From Holothuria scabra (taxonomy: Eukaryota; Echinodermata; Holothuroidea; Aspidochirotida; Holothuriidae): a stretch of DNA of 64,000 nt. Every line of letters starts with the position of its first letter. Within the stretch, counting starts at the first letter, position 1. Under the pieces are notes generated by a model, which made no database searches, was not told the origin of the DNA, and saw only the letters and a list, made by a program, of their open reading frames with translations. The position numbers and the translations under genes were made by a program. The DNA lies in assembly GCA_037179385.1 (NCBI GenBank), contig CM074193.1:38658846-38722845 (forward strand), in the 5' to 3' direction. This document shows positions 34,001 through 52,941 of the stretch, piece after piece.

Positions 34001-34918
34001 AACACTGGTCACGTATGTCAAATACCTGAAATTGGTTAAATTTTCCCCAATATGTATTGTTTATTTGGTTACCCCACAGGCTGGTTACCCAATAAAGTGG
34101 TAAAAACCTCTTGGATAACCTATTAATCAACAATTATTGGGTAAAATCTAACCAATTTCAGGTATTTGACATACGCGACCAGTGTTGGTGAATTTTTTTA
34201 ACCAACTTTTTAAGAGTGTGTGTTTTGAAGTGTGTTTCAATGCATATGCTTTTTACTTGAGTCTCGTAAGAATAAATAAATGTCCCACACTTATGTTTCG
34301 ATATATATAAGGGAATTGGAACAGGGTTAGGAGAAAATAGAGTGGGACACCTTTGTCTTTCTAACGAGACCAAGAACTCTCAGAAAGACCTTGTGGTTTT
34401 CCGTGGGGGGGGGGGGGCGGGGTTGGGGTTCACTGGGCTACCTTCTAACCTAATTCCAATTTGCTGTTAAGCTTTTATCCTGAAATTATCTTTTCCCTTT
34501 TTCGCTGATACATCATGGACTTAAAAAATTCATCCTTTCATTTCAATGTCAGGAGCCGATAATGCCACTCAAGTTCCAAACAAGTAGCTCAGGCCTTCAA
34601 ATGTAAGAAGTTAGCTCCACTTCCTCTCTTTTCATTTCATTTTTTGTTATGAAATTCCTGGAATGTAGAGGATATTTACGTTTTTAAATTTCTGCAGGAA
34701 AATTAAACAAATGTTAAGAATTCTAACGATTTTATCCGACACACTTTTCATACCAATTTTTTCTCTTTCAGAGAAAACTGGAAGCTCGTACGATTGCCAT
34801 TGTCGCAGATAGACTGGTTCTCGCAATGTTTGCCATTGCTTACCTTGTTGTTCTAGCTGTTACGTTTGCCATGTTTATGAATAATCCGGGAATATCCTAC
34901 ATCAACTGCTTTCCCTAA
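24976..34918 (+). CDS. Gene A: nicotinic receptor-like Cys-loop ligand-gated ion channel subunit (7 exons)
   Basis: Predicted 469-residue subunit of a pentameric plasma-membrane ion channel. Coding exons: 24976-25027, 25878-26032, 26602-26646, 28113-28222, 32706-32822, 33148-33931, 34772-34918; all introns are GT-AG and the frame closes at a TAA. Visible order: signal peptide (about residues 1-21), ligand-binding domain, Cys-loop C157-x13-C171 with the core YFPFD, M1 about 245-266, M2 about 272-293, M3 about 303-325, intracellular loop, M4 about 436-456. The collar before M2 reads Gly-Glu-Arg, with Leu at 9' and Asp at 20', the cation-channel pattern. The loop D Trp is kept, but the loop B Trp position is Gly, loop A lacks its Tyr, and no vicinal Cys pair exists, so acetylcholine binding is doubtful. 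Length and exon sizes 45 and 110 nt are typical of nicotinic subunits. Tandem paralogue of gene B. No 5' UTR exon was identified. Confidence 0.9.
25145..25303. mobile_element. V-family MITE, 5'-truncated copy in gene A intron 1
   Basis: Starts TTGGTTACCACACAGG and ends TTTTTTTTAGAGTGT. It matches the right-hand two thirds of the complete element at 33969-34218 with few differences. Its end directly abuts the C-family element that follows. Confidence 0.65.
25304..25791. mobile_element. C-family MITE in gene A intron 1, interrupted by a T-family MITE
   Basis: Outer ends are ACACTCTTAAAATAAAAAAG and, reversed, ACACTCTAAAAATAAAAAGA. The inside is a run of mirrored GAGTGAA / TTCACTC units, as in 22260-22599 and 63500-63754. 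A T-family copy (25346-25519, ends ACACTGGG and GCAGTG with inner CTGTAAATTTACAG) sits inside it, so C is older than T here. Confidence 0.65.
25346..25519. mobile_element. T-family MITE nested in the C-family MITE
   Basis: About 174 bp bounded by CACTGGGAAAAAAG and TTTTTCACATTGCAGTG, with inner inverted CTGTAAATTTACAGAATA and ATTCTGTAAATCTAC. The surrounding C element resumes on both sides. Confidence 0.55.
25878..26032 (+). CDS. Gene A exon 2, N-terminal helix and first beta strands
   Basis: It follows a pyrimidine-rich acceptor ending TTTTGCAG and stops before GTAAGT. It encodes the mature N-terminus, including RVRDYLLNQVNYS, which is nearly identical to gene B, and a Pro-Val-Leu-Asn element. 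N-glycosylation sequons lie at N40 and N56. Phase 1 in, phase 0 out. Confidence 0.88.
26218..26445. repeat. Q-family repeat in gene A intron 2
   Basis: Shares ordered blocks with 28285-28562 and 60119-60418: ACCCCCCTCAAAGTCC, TGTGTAATATAA, TTTGATGTCGATCAAAGTGC and AGTTGAGAATGTTGG. Diverged; ends not sharp. Confidence 0.5.
26602..26646 (+). CDS. Gene A exon 3, loop D region
   Basis: A 45-nt, phase 0 exon encoding NERDEVVTTTSWLNL, the standard small nicotinic exon. The Trp in SWLNL is the complementary-face loop D tryptophan, kept here but Leu in gene B. The acceptor ends CAATCCAG and the donor is GTGAGT. Confidence 0.9.
28113..28222 (+). CDS. Gene A exon 4, loop A region
   Basis: A 110-nt exon, the canonical size of nicotinic exon 4. 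It starts Met-Trp-Arg-Asp and carries the LTWNP and EEIWTPEV motifs. The loop A tyrosine position is Leu. It ends in phase 2 before GTGAGT. The acceptor tract (ending ATTTAAG) is weak in pyrimidines but is set by alignment with gene B. Confidence 0.88.
28285..28562. repeat. Q-family repeat in gene A intron 4
   Basis: Carries TACTTACTTAAGCCTTTCCC, then TTGATGTCAATCAAAGTGCT and AATTGAGAATTTTTG in the same order as the 60-kb copy. Confidence 0.5.
28640..30228 (+). mobile_element. Degraded non-LTR retrotransposon (LINE), 5'-truncated, in gene A intron 4
   Basis: Pieces of a LINE reverse transcriptase are readable across several frames: a pre-RT region with WMSTGIANSCKTKHKLYKKY (from about 28770), SLKNSAAGPDEIPPKVVK (about 29200-29255), RNYRPTSVLPCFSKI (29370-29415), DFQFGFLPGRST (29475-29515), the A-box FLDRSKAF (about 29600) and VPQR (about 29780). 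The YADD catalytic block is missing. A C-terminal piece (LLNSLPINIQRC, 29885-29925) follows, then a tail of tandem TGAAC units ending near 30228. Frameshifts and deletions show it is dead. Motif order fits the CR1/L2/Jockey group; the clade is not resolved. Same orientation as the host gene. Confidence 0.8.
30814..30991. mobile_element. T-family MITE in gene A intron 4
   Basis: About 178 bp with inverted ends CACTGTTAAAAT...and...TTTTTAACAGTG, and inner mirrored GTAGGTTTACAGA / TCTGTAAATCTACAG arms. Non-coding. Confidence 0.6.
31085..31275 (-). repeat. tRNA-derived SINE-like repeat in gene A intron 4
   Basis: Minus strand reads GTCACTTGGGTAGAGCATCC then GATAGGTCTGGAGTT, resembling a tRNA D-arm and anticodon region, and then blocks shared with 20230-20375. 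Confidence 0.4.
32706..32822 (+). CDS. Gene A exon 5, loop E to first Cys of the Cys-loop
   Basis: A 117-nt exon after an ATAATTAG acceptor. It encodes KILLTSDGEVLFGEP and ends in SQCPM plus two bases of a split Ser codon before GTAAGT, so the Cys-loop is cut by the intron exactly as in gene B. It is 3 nt shorter than the gene B exon. Confidence 0.87.
32940..33082. repeat. AT-only tract in gene A intron 5
   Basis: Built of TAATTAATTAT and TATATA words with several small palindromes; just upstream of the exon 6 acceptor. Confidence 0.8.
33148..33931 (+). CDS. Gene A exon 6, Cys-loop to intracellular loop (M1-M3)
   Basis: A 784-nt exon that completes the Cys-loop (IRYFPFDIQGC), then encodes the rest of the binding domain, M1, M2, M3 and the cytoplasmic loop. 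The motif FLAPPDSGERISL marks the M1-M2 linker. The donor is placed at GCG/GTAGGT (33932) because this gives phase 0 and joins to the RKLEAR start of the last exon, as in gene B. The open frame continues past the donor to 34039 into a MITE. Confidence 0.88.
33969..34218. mobile_element. V-family MITE with about 80-bp inverted repeats in gene A intron 6
   Basis: Left arm begins CACTGTTAAAAAGTTGGTTA; the right arm reversed begins CACTCTTAAAAAGTTGGTTA, and similarity runs for about 80 bp on each side with few mismatches, leaving a short central spacer. No coding capacity of its own, but the gene A exon 6 frame runs into it (stop at 34037-34039). Confidence 0.7.
34772..34918 (+). CDS. Gene A exon 7, M4 and C-terminus
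   Basis: A 147-nt terminal exon after a TTCTCTTTCAG acceptor. It encodes RKLEARTIAIVADR, the amphipathic helix before M4, then M4 and a short extracellular tail ending NCFP-stop. The length is identical to the last exon of gene B, which ends NCFK-stop. Confidence 0.9.
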   Translation, partial: RKLEARTIAIVADRLVLAMFAIAYLVVLAVTFAMFMNNPGISYINCFP

Positions 34919-36030
34919 ATTCGCATTCTGAATTTTGTACATAAGGTTTTATGAACAGCATAGAGAAGGCAATGCGAGGGAAATGTCAGTTTGAAGAATA
35001 GGAGGAACAAAAGGCTTTTAATACACTTTATTTTGTTTCTTATCTTGACACAATGGCTCCTATACAAACAAATCCTGAAATCAGTCCGCACTTAATTTTT
35101 TCGCGAATAAATTACCTCCACGTAGAAGTATCATTCAACTCATACTAACCTGAATGGATTTATTATAATCTCATTTGCGCTTACTCTATTTAGGATCACT
35201 TGGACAACAAATTTCCACACACAATCAATCTGTTGTCGGACCTGTATTTTTCATTTATGCAAATGTGGCAATTGCATAAAATAGGCATTAACTCAACTCA
35301 TGGTCATGGCCTGTTTGACAAACCTCTGCATAGTGTAAGCCATTATTCTTGAAGTGTCAGTAAGCTACAAATTAGTTGTAGCATTTGTTCTCCTCTGAAG
35401 TTACTCTTGTACGCATTTTCTGTAACGTTGTGCAATTTTGTGTAAGATAAATTTTTCTGTAACTCACAATATCCAGCTCAACAATCGGTGGTTTCAAATG
35501 GTGTACTTGTCATTCTCTGTATAACATCTCTTGTCGTTTGGACCACTCTGCTGCTCTCCGGAAATCGAAATAAATTTCACTATCTTAAAAAGTTGGACTT
35601 CGGCGATTTTTGTGTCAAAATCTATAGCAGGGAGTTCTAACAATTCCCTGGAGATAATAAGGTCATTTTGGGACGTCCTACTCTCTTTAGGAACTAACAT
35701 TGCTTTAAAGGGTGGAAACTTCTTAAAGCTAATTCTTTGGAAAACAACTTTTCGCAGGGAGAGGTCGTGTGATCTCGCTCGGCACCAAAAATAGCAAAAA
35801 GACGTGAAGTGTTCCCACAGGTTTGTCCAAGATAATAGTGGTAAAACTATTTAATTTCCGTGACTTATTTCCTGGAATCAAAATGCTTCTTTTTCATTCA
35901 CCTTTTGTCCTTAATCTGAACTTGTAACCACCCTTTCAGATATGGTAATTATTTCAAAAAATTAAAGATTCCACAGTTACCTTGTTGTTCTTTTGTGTAC
36001 TGAATCAATAAAAAGTTTTATAAAAAGTTG
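34919..36030 (+). promoter_or_regulatory. Probable 3' UTR of gene A with two AATAAA signals
   Basis: Downstream of the stop, AATAAA occurs at 35106-35111 and again at 36007-36012, the second followed by GT- and T-rich sequence. Either could end the transcript; I cannot tell which is used. No other exon-like signal is visible in this stretch. Confidence 0.4.
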
Positions 36031-36212
36031 AAGATGAATGAAGATTCGGGATTTGCATTAACCCGATTTCCTATCAAATATAGGCCAAATGTGGATTTTT
36101 GGTTGAGTGATTTTGCACATTCTCACATGCGGCATATCTAAAAAGTGTATCAATAATGTACTGTTGGGATGATTAAAGCGAAACCTAATCCACGTATAAT
36201 GATTCTTTTATA

Positions 36213-36232
36213 GGTGTGGACTAATCCACACC
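36213..36232. repeat. Perfect short palindrome
   Basis: GGTGTGGA, four bases, TCCACACC: an 8-bp perfect inverted repeat downstream of gene A. Confidence 0.5.
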
Positions 36233-36660
36233 CTTACTGTACTCCAGCTGGGCTACTTGCCATACCCTAGGTGGCACCCATTCGTGTTTGTCAAGTGTTC
36301 CCACTAGAGTCTCATGCGAGCTAGCCTTTCCCAGCTGAAGCCTATTTGGTCCCGGTTTAGCAGTTGAAGCCTAACCACATTTTTTCATCAGTTTTCAACC
36401 TCTTTGACTATTTTTTACCGATAAGTATTGTGAAATCATTGTGCAATAAATCCAGTATAAATAGAAATTTGTCAAAATGCGTGATTAAAGTGCGTTATGT
36501 GTATCGGACTAACTTGTGTTTAATCTGTATAGAATTTCTGTTTGGAACTTACAAAAAACACATACCGGTAGGACTGCAAACTAGCTTGTTTTAAGACAAC
36601 CTCTGGTGTCCCAAATTTGCAACTTCCATAGTGGCTCTTTCAGGTCCCCAAGATATCATT

Positions 36661-37164
36661 GTGCAGCGACACCGACAAAAGACTTGCTCGACAGAGATTG
36701 CGACTCTCACGCTTCTTTAAGCGTCAGCCATTTCTATAAATATCTTTGCAATAAATTTAAACAGAATATACCCTGTTTAAATTTATCCGTCCAATATTTC
36801 CATCTTTTCGTAAAGGTTCATTTTTTTCGAAAAGGTCAAAATATCACTAAACAAAGAATGTTTTCCTTCCATGTAACTAACACTTGAAGGACAAACGACC
36901 GAAACAATGTTTGTGCAGCGACACCGACAAAAGACATGCTCGGAGGAGATTTCGACTCTCACGCTTCTTTAAGCGTCAGCCATTTCTATAAATCTCTTTG
37001 CAATAAATTTAAACAGAAAATACCCTGTTTAAATTTATCCGTCCAATATTCCCATCTTTTCGTAAAGGGTCATTTTTTGGGAAAAGGTCAAAATATCACT
37101 AAACAGAGAATGTTTTCCTTCCATGTAACTAACACTTGAAGAACAAACGACCGGAACAATGTTT
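36661..37164. repeat. Direct tandem duplication, 252-bp unit, with a 14-bp palindrome
   Basis: Two adjacent units (36661-36912, 36913-37164) starting GTGCAGCGACACCGACAAAA. Each holds ATAAATTTAAACAG followed after 9 nt by its exact mirror CTGTTTAAATTTAT. Differences between units mostly change the encoded residues in the open frame, which argues against coding. Confidence 0.8.
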
Positions 37165-37186
37165 ATGAGACATTATTTAGGGATGT

Positions 37187-37224
<38 letters not shown>

Positions 37225-37301
37225 GTGATGATAGTGATGATGGTGGTGATGGTGATGGTGGTGGTGGTGGTGATGGTGGTGGTGGTGGTGATAGTGGTGA
37301 T
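37187..37301. repeat. Microsatellite (GAT)n / (GGT)n
   Basis: GAT units grading into GGT and GAT mixtures, directly after the 252-bp duplication. Confidence 0.97.
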
Positions 37302-39065
37302 AAAATAACAAAACAATTAACATAAAAATAAATGTAACAGCTGAAAGAAAGCCGTGAATGTCCCTTGGGTAAGCCATAAGAAGTCGCCGAAAGCATTAAC
37401 AGTTGGAGTGTTGTACTCGAAATACAACAAAAAACAAACAAAGTAAATAGACCTTATGAATTATTGTGACTAGGCTGACTTATCATCAAAGGAATTCAAT
37501 AGACGCGTGATCAACAGAAACATCCCCTCTCACGTGTTTGGTAGACTAAAATATCTGTTCGATTTGTCGACAAATCAGCTTTTTGCATGGGGTGATTGAA
37601 CTTCCAATGTGAGAACCCCGCTTCTATTGAGGAGGGCGCATCTTTTGCCCCGAGAAATGATACACACCCTATGTCTGAAGTAAGGGTGGCACGTGGGGTC
37701 ACTGGGGTGAAGAAATAAACTTCTCAAGCTGCTTTTGAAAAATAATATCTGAAGTAAGCAATGGTATGTACTGTTTCGAGATATGGCAATATAACCCTCA
37801 CTTTGCAGAGAATTTAGCTGTTCATTTGAGAGTAGCAGATGCAAAACCTGGATGATTTTTCCAGCAGTTGTTTAATTGTGGAATCATCGTAAAAGTAAAA
37901 TTTGTCACCAAAATAGAGGCGTACCTAGACTTTTTCAGTCGAGGGGGGGGGGGGGGACAGGCACCCTAATTTTCCAATATTTTGCTTGAAAGTTACTTGC
38001 CGAAAAGTTGGGTGCTATTGATCGAATATTTTAATACTTTAATGAAAATAGGAAAATTTCAGGTTAAATTTTGGGTTTTCTGTAAGGAAAATTGGGAATT
38101 TCGGAGAATACTGAAAACTATGCGTTTACTAATACCATATATCTGAGGTTGTATGGCGAATGAAGATCGTTGTTAATCATAGTGTCATCTACGGCTTGCC
38201 GATTGAGCAGTCCCGTCGATATTTGAAAAGTTTCCGAAATTTCGTTGACAGACGAAAAATTTCAAACATATAGGGAATGCTATGCATCAGTGGTGATACA
38301 GGTTGAATAATACCAATACTATTTGCGAAAAAAATGTGAAACTACAGCCGTTAAAGATATTAGAAAACTACAATGGATGCAGATACGATCTGTTCAATCC
38401 GTAGTTGACGTAACACTTTCTAGTGCCATCAATTTAACATAATTACACTTGCTTAAAACCAGAATGTATTCAAAACGACAAGTGTGTGTCTTCAAATCAT
38501 TAGAAAGTTTTCAATACGGCCGGGGTCCTTTTTTCAAATCAAATGCAAATTTAGTGTGTTTAATCAGGGATGGAAACAAACATTGGCTTGCGTCACCCTA
38601 ATTACAAATTGTCATCAAGCATCGCCTAATGGCGAAGTTTGTGTCTACTTATTATTCAAAATTAATTAATAAGGTTGGCTTAAGAGCATCAGAAAGACAC
38701 ACTAAATACTTCCTTTTAAGTAGCGATATTTGCACTTCAAACACTTATGTCACACTGCACGAAGAGATGAACATCAAGTTGATAATACTTGACAAACTAA
38801 TTGCTACTTTAAGCTAAAATTGGATCCAAGGCAATTGACTCAGCAAGAATTCTTATACGGTGAACCAACTCGGCAGGAGAAACTTTTGTTATAAGGGATT
38901 TTTGCTACTGGTAATGATACTGACTTCATACAAACGGTACAGAAGAGATGTTTCTGTAATTTAAGATGTTAAAGGCCGTCAAAGGAAAGCGAAAATTGTT
39001 TTTAATACTTAGCTTATCATGCACCAACAATGGGCTTAATTTACATTACAAAACTGACAGCAGAG
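37302..39065. other. Upstream region of gene B
   Basis: Unique AT-rich sequence with a G run at 37945-37956. No promoter element or 5' UTR exon could be assigned. Confidence 0.4.
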
Positions 39066-48500
<9,435 letters not shown>

Positions 48501-48785
48501 CATGTATGTATGTCTAATTTGGCCGTCAAATTCTTTCAAAAGGTTGCAGGACACAAAAGATCGTAAGCTCCACATACACAACAAACAGTGGCGGATACGA
48601 GGGGGGGGGGGGGTATGCATGCCCTGCATACCCCTCCCCCCACCGGAATGGTAAAAGATGTAAAGATAGCCAGGCAAATTGTAGCCTAAGCCTAATAACT
48701 TTTTGAAATACAGTGATATTTGATACATTATCTGATTACCATATTCTTGTGTCATATTTTCCGATAAAATGAAAAATAAAAATAA
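48501..48785 (+). promoter_or_regulatory. Probable 3' UTR of gene B with a GC hairpin and AATAAA
   Basis: AATAAA lies at 48775-48780, about 275 nt after the stop. Between them (48601-48641) a run of 13 G is followed by an inverted repeat around TATGCA...TGCATA and a C-rich arm, which would fold into a strong hairpin in RNA. The preceding GTGGCGGATACGA resembles the edge of a short G-rich transposon remnant. Confidence 0.45.
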
Positions 48786-48986
48786 TTATGTATATATCTT
48801 CCGTATCATTCATCCGGTAAATCCCCGTTTTATTTACACATTGCGCAATGACGAATGCTAACTCTAGAGTTTTCCGCCAACGGCCGTTGGTAACGCTGTT
48901 TGTGACATCGCAGGTTTGTCAAAAATGGTTATTGGGCCTCCTTGGGGCTACGACTCCGTACAGTTTACACATGACATAGTGTAAGG

Positions 48987-49256
48987 CTAGACGCACACTT
49001 ACAAGACTTTGCACATCGCAACTTAACTCGATCGTCGGAGCTCCAGCAATCGTGTAATGTGCGTGAGTGTACGACTGCGACTGGCAGTTGCAAGACCAGT
49101 TTTAAGAAGCACCGACTTAAGTCGGAAAGAACCAACGTATTGGATCTTCCCGACTGAATTCGTCGTGACTTAAAACTGGTCTTAACATTGCCAATCAAAG
49201 TTGTTGCGACGATCGAGTTGAGCTTCGGTTTGAAAAGTAGTGCAGTGTGCGGCTAA
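48987..49256. mobile_element. Fold-back element of about 270 bp
   Basis: Outer ends CTAGACGCACACT and, reversed, TTAGCCGCACACT. Inner arms mirror CTCGATCGTCG with CGACGATCGAG and AGACCAGTTTTAAG with CTTAAAACTGGTCT, then CCGACTTAAGTCGG lies near the centre. Non-coding. Confidence 0.6.
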
Positions 49257-50537
49257 TTAATATCGTGTAACGATTTCGCATTGCTGGACGTGTGACTTCT
49301 TGGAGTATATCGGATTATCTTATTTCATCACTCAAGAATATTTGTTTGGAGTTTGTCTTTGTGGGTATGCACAGTCTCATATAGGGATAAAGATGGAGGG
49401 TTCTGATCCTCCTCGGGAGAAACCGAAGAAATTCATCAGCGACATTTTCATCGCTCAGTCCAAAGAAGAGCTGCAGTGCAAACCACCTGGCAATAAATAA
49501 GTTACATGAGGTATGGGCTCTCCGGTACAGTGGTATCGATTCGAACGCATCTACTGCAAATGCATCTTCCTGCCATGGTGACTATGGTGCCAGCGGGAAA
49601 TGATGTTACTTGTGTGTTTGAAAACGGGAGTAGAAATACCCTTCTGGTCAACTTATTGAATTATTACAGTTATAAGAAACGTCTTCTGACGGAACATTGG
49701 ATGCCAAGGGAAAAGTTTTAATATCCTTGCTCACAGAAAGAGAAAAAAATTCCACAGAACGTGTTTCTTCTAAAGGAAAGAATTGTTTCAAATATTAACC
49801 GTTAACGAAAGGTCTCGTCTGTGTAGCATGTGCGTTGTTTGCGCCAGAGGCTATTCCTATCACCAGGAAGAAGATAACAAACCTGGGCGCACATTTTGTA
49901 CGCTTGTCGATGTATATAGTGCTTTCCTTCCCCGGCCAATACTCCCAGTCCAATCAAACCCATGCAGTGACGAAAGTTTGTAGGCTATATCTGCTTATTT
50001 CTTAAAAAAAATATATGATTATAGGGAAGCACAGAATGCTGATTTTGGCACATTACAGTTAAACCCAAATAGGTCTGGGAAGTGCCATTTCTTGAATTCT
50101 AACAGGCAGCAAAGGCTTAACAACAGCCATTCGTATGGCGGCCCTTCAATCTGAGTGTACATTTGATGTCCCATCCATATGCAGACCCCCTCCCCGACTG
50201 CAAATTCCTTGATCCGCAACTGACAGCAATTAGGGTTTTCACGTGTGTATCTGCCAGCAGCTATAGTAGGCCTATATTGCGTCCATGAAAAACAACTGCT
50301 CCTTGCCGTTTCTTTCGTTGTTTATTGAATTTACCTATGCCTGGAATAAAATGCTTGTCAATACAGGCAAACGCTTATACGGTGCTTTCGAGTTAAAAGA
50401 TGCAACACTGAAAAACGTAAACAAAAATCATGTCTATTTTTACTTTAAAGATCATTCACCCATTTTGAATACGATTATTTTATGTTCCATTTGCTTAAAG
50501 ACTGTTCCTTTATTCTCACCTTAACAACTGTTCACAG
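49257..50537. other. Unassigned stretch right of gene B
   Basis: Short open frames exist (for example 49391-49500, beginning MEGSDPPREKPKKFISDIF), but no domain or splice evidence supports them. No repeat recognised. Confidence 0.35.
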
Positions 50538-50589
50538 CATAGGCGTACGGGAGCATTTAGTTTGGGGGGGGGGGGGCAGAGAATTCTTC

Positions 50590-50880
50590 GCCCGAAAAAT
50601 GTAATTCTGCCCGAAAGACTATCTAAGCGGAGCGCCACCATCAGTTGGCGCGGAGCCTACCGAAAATTTTGAAAAATCGCCACCCTCATACAGCCAGAAA
50701 TGACCTTCTTCAGGCTTATAAGCAGAATCAAAGCCGTCGATATTTTGAACTTTCGTTTGCAATAAAATTTTCACCCAAAAAATTAGCAAATCTACAAAAA
50801 GGTCAGAAAACTCCCAGATGAAATGTACCACTTGGCACTATCATTGGGTGACTACATTAAGCTATAATAATTGGAAAATG
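50590..50880. repeat. R-family repeat, best copy
   Basis: Contains CTAAGCGGAGCGCCACCATC followed by AGTTGGCGCGGAGC, giving a GCGCCA/TGGCGC hairpin, then GCCAGAAATGACCTTCTTC and TTTCGTTTGCAATAAAATTT. A second, shorter copy with the same hairpin is at 51605-51730. Confidence 0.55.
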
Positions 50881-51604
50881 AGTTTGTTTGAGCGTTCTAC
50901 AAACTATTTTACGTCATACAGCATGACGTTATCATCAATATAATTTTGAAAATTGAAAAACTTCAGAAAACCCTCGAAAATCCCAAGGTTTCTCAACTTC
51001 AAGGGAGGATGGTATTGCATCGCATCCCGGCTGCCTATTAAATATAAGTTTCGTCGAACTTTACAAAGATCCCGTGTGTTTTAGCAGCCTGTTTAGCCCA
51101 GATTCCCAGGCCCGAATTACCTGAGTGGGAATGCCATGCAACAAATTGGCGATTAACTCAATTTTCGCGAGATTCCCAAGCAAGGTAGCAGCCTGTTTAT
51201 ATGCATTTAAACAAACAAGGGTGCAAATTATTTCCTAGTGAGCAAACGACCTAAGTCCATATCAACGGTTTTGGCACACTTAATCCCCACAAACCGTACC
51301 CATTAAATAAAAAAGGGGCATTGACGAGGCACTATTCAAATATTCTTCCCCGATCCAGCAATCGGTAACTGAGGTTCGTCCTTAAAAACATTTGAGATGG
51401 GAAAAAACATAATATAATGATATACCGCGCCTGGGAATGTATAAAACATTACCTGGTCCTGTATGATCTTTCCGGGGAAAACTGTAGAACGGAATTAAAA
51501 ACATGAGTACCTTATGTCGGTAACTCTGTTGCGACCATGGTCGTCCGCAGAATTTTTTACAAGGGGGGGGGGGGGGCAAGGTCATTTAAGGATGATTCAA
51601 TTGT

Positions 51605-51730
51605 GTACACTATCTAAGCGGAGCGCCACCATCAGTTGGCGCGAAGCGCTTAAGAAAATTTTGGGCCTTAAAAACCCTCCAGATGGCCCGAAACGACACT
51701 TGGCGAGTGATATAAGCTGCATGTGCCCAG
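51605..51730. repeat. R-family repeat, partial copy
   Basis: Repeats the hairpin core GGAGCGCCACCATCAGTTGG found at 50630, then diverges. Confidence 0.5.
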
Positions 51731-52941
51731 CCCTGAAACAGGACTTTCATTCGTGTCTGTAATGTTTTAGATTTTTAGAATTTTCAATGTAAAATATTGT
51801 TGAAGGGAAATCTGCCTCTCGGTCATGTCCTCGCACGCCTGTGCACGATAAAGCTTACAACTGTCAAACAGCCTATAAAGGCCTTTATCCGTTACCCAAT
51901 TATGAATCACTGAATTGATACAACTGTCTATATGACTCGGGCCGAACTCCCGACTATATATAAATGATCTACTAACGCCGTTTGAGAAAAATCCGGCTTG
52001 TCACGTTTCTAGATGTTTTTACATGAAATTTGTGGTCAGACTTACTTGGAGATTTGTTCACACTAAATTCGTATGAGTGAGCAAACAAGCTACGCTGATT
52101 TGTGTACCATTACCCGAATTTCGGTTTCACAGCACTGCTCATTTTGAAAAGTGCAAAATCGTCATTTCATTCATATGCTGCCCAAATACTTCTCGACCAA
52201 GTACGTTTCAGTCTTCTGGTGAACATTGGTGATTGTCATTTAGTAATTTGGTGCGTCACAAGATAGCTTTTAATTGATTTGTTCGGGCAAAATTTTGGAG
52301 ACTGTATACATCCTCTCTCCCCTTGTAATCTGGCAATTAAAAATATCCCAGAACTTTTTTGCAACTTTTGCCCGAATATTGTGTCATTTCGGGCAAAGAT
52401 TTGCCCAAGAATATGAAGTGAGGCTAACGAAAAATTGTTTTTTTTTTCATAAGCTGCCCGAATGTGTCCCGAATTTTGGTATCTTTTAGAGTTTTCATGA
52501 AAACTGTACCGTGACTATGATGCTTTTTTATTTTTTTTTTCGGCCAAGTGTTTGAAGGAATTCGGGCACGCCTAGGAGTTTTCTGTGTAAGTAGAAACAA
52601 ATCAGGTTTTCAGACTCAAACCACTGCCCGAATTTTTCCAGATCCCTGCCCGAGTTTTAGGGGGGGGGGCAGTCTGCCCCCTGCCCCCCCCCCCCGCCTC
52701 GTACGCCTATGGTTTACGGCTATCAAACAAAAATAAGAATTTATGAACTAGCAGACTTCCATAGAATTTTAATTAGACACATACAATTGTATAAACCTAT
52801 GTTTGAAAATGTCGGTTTACCCTACATAATATTATTAGGCTATGAAAGTGTACGTCTTCTTGAGTTATTAAATGGCATCGTTCTTGAAAAGAAATGACAC
52901 GCTGATCGAACGGAACAAGCAGCTTAAAATGTTATACATAC

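Larger units (their letters stand above)
50538..52711. mobile_element. Non-autonomous element with 12-bp inverted ends and G/C runs
   Basis: CATAGGCGTACG at 50538 is mirrored by CGTACGCCTATG ending at 52711, each followed inward by a long G run (C run on the right). The inside contains R-family repeats and many GCCCGAATTTT-like words but no recognisable transposase. No clear target-site duplication was found, so the outer limits could shift. Confidence 0.5.

Noticed and set aside
36606..37139. Two similar + strand open frames (DSHASLSVSHFYK type)
   Set aside because: They are the two units of the 252-bp duplication. Most differences between them change residues, which is not expected under coding constraint.
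37163..37441. His- and Ser-rich minus-strand frames
   Set aside because: Translation of the (GAT)n/(GGT)n tract.
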